Below are positions 4,809 to 5,232 of a stretch of DNA of 5,232 nt, one piece after another. A program made the translations under genes and the position numbers. How positions within the stretch are numbered: position 1 is the stretch's first letter; every line of letters begins with the position of its first letter. A model generated the notes under the pieces. It was not told where the DNA came from. It searched no databases and saw nothing but the letters and a program-made list of their open reading frames with translations. The stretch comes from Patescibacteria group bacterium (GTDB lineage Bacteria > Patescibacteriota > WWE3 > UBA101185 > UBA10185), in NCBI GenBank assembly GCA_018818485.1, contig JAHIRX010000082.1, forward strand, positions 1-5,232, in the 5' to 3' direction.

Positions 4809-5232
4809 CTACGGCAGTCTTAGAACTTGTCCAGGTACGATAAGTGCTTGTGAGCCGTTTGGTAAGTATCCAATGCTATCTGCGTTCTCTTGAAGAATTC
4901 TAGTCCATTCAAACCCACTTCCGTATACTGCTTCTGCAATTTCCCAAAGTGTATCTCCTGATTGAACTGTGTATGTTGGACCCTTTATATCACCTTCTTT
5001 ATAGTCAGTTGCTACCCATATATTATCAGTGGTACTTACAGAACCTCCTGTTCCCAGGGCTTGTCCTGAAATGCCTCCTGTCTCTTTCTCATCAAGAATT
5101 GTTTCAAATGCTCCTCCTTCTCCAAGTTCGCCCTGGTTTCCTTTGTTGAAATAATTGTATGTAGCAAATACTAAAGCTAGGATAAATAGTCCTCCTACAA
5201 CTAGTGCTAGACCATCTTTAGGATTACTGTCT
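4809..5232 (-). CDS. Membrane-anchored LysM-domain protein (5' end beyond window)
   Basis: An open frame of 140 codons enters from the right edge and ends at TAG (4809-4811). There is no ATG in the visible part, so the start lies outside. In order it has a membrane segment beginning about seven residues in (GLALVVGGLFILALVFATY), a Gly-rich, Glu/Asp-containing linker of roughly 60 residues (QGELGEGGAFETILDEKETG and onward), then a C-terminal LysM domain: YTVQSGDTLWEIAEAVYGSG, WTRILQENAD, and a closing IVPGQVLRLP. LysM binds N-acetylglucosamine-containing glycans, usually peptidoglycan, so the protein probably tethers the membrane to the wall. No catalytic domain is visible, though one could lie upstream. 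A hairpin with a T-run follows the stop. It is the only gene here ending in TAG. Confidence 0.85.
   Translation of the reverse strand, partial: DSNPKDGLALVVGGLFILALVFATYNYFNKGNQGELGEGGAFETILDEKETGGISGQALGTGGSVSTTDNIWVATDYKEGDIKGPTYTVQSGDTLWEIAEAVYGSGFEWTRILQENADSIGYLPNGSQALIVPGQVLRLP

Noticed and set aside
4949..5149. Open frame of 66 codons on the plus strand
   Set aside because: It is antisense to the LysM protein gene, whose domain is clear on the other strand. No ribosome binding site or conserved features.
1..5232. Recoded TGA (Gly or Trp), as in some reduced-genome bacteria
   Set aside because: No gene here ends in TGA, which raised the question, but all genes are full length for their families under the standard code with no in-frame TGA. 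With seven stops (six TAA, one TAG), the absence of TGA is unremarkable.

Overview
The window reads as an AT-rich bacterial genome fragment with standard-code genes of normal length, tight gene packing and two tRNA genes that encode their own 3' CCA. The mix of features suggests a reduced-genome lineage such as Patescibacteria (Candidate Phyla Radiation): short single-pass membrane proteins with Ig-like or LysM ectodomains, a compact GalU-type enzyme, tRNAs interleaved with protein genes, and apparently leaderless starts. This placement is inference. No marker gene in the window fixes the taxon.

Left part, plus strand (1-2524): the downstream end of a surface-polysaccharide operon. The 3' tail of an unidentified upstream frame overlaps by 8 nt a MOP/Wzx-type flippase gene, which overlaps by 8 nt an O-antigen ligase/polymerase (Wzy/WaaL-like) gene. 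Together these would move a lipid-linked glycan across the membrane and then polymerise it or attach it to an acceptor.

Middle part, minus strand (2492-4120): a galU-like nucleotidyltransferase gene followed 21 nt later by a gene for a membrane-anchored protein with two Ig-like domains. The last 33 bp of the Ig gene overlap tail-to-tail with the last 33 bp of the polymerase/ligase gene. A GalU enzyme would supply UDP-glucose or a related sugar nucleotide, which fits the neighbouring glycan genes.

Right part, minus strand (4148-5232): from the right edge, a truncated gene for a membrane-anchored LysM protein, a probable intrinsic terminator, tRNA-Gly(CCC), a small gene for an almost uninterrupted heptad coiled coil built partly from 21-bp DNA repeats, and tRNA-Thr(CGT). 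The whole chain from the LysM gene to the Ig gene runs leftward. Each of the four units tRNA-Gly, coiled-coil gene, tRNA-Thr and galU has a TATAAT-like -10 box just upstream. For the two protein genes the box is so close to the ATG that the mRNAs would be essentially leaderless, and neither has a Shine-Dalgarno sequence. The flippase gene, by contrast, has a strong AGGAGG.

No mobile element, CRISPR array, phage gene or recognisable new defence system was seen. The most unusual items are the coiled-coil gene with its heptad-length DNA repeat, the leaderless promoter pattern, and the divergent active-site motifs of the GalU-like enzyme.
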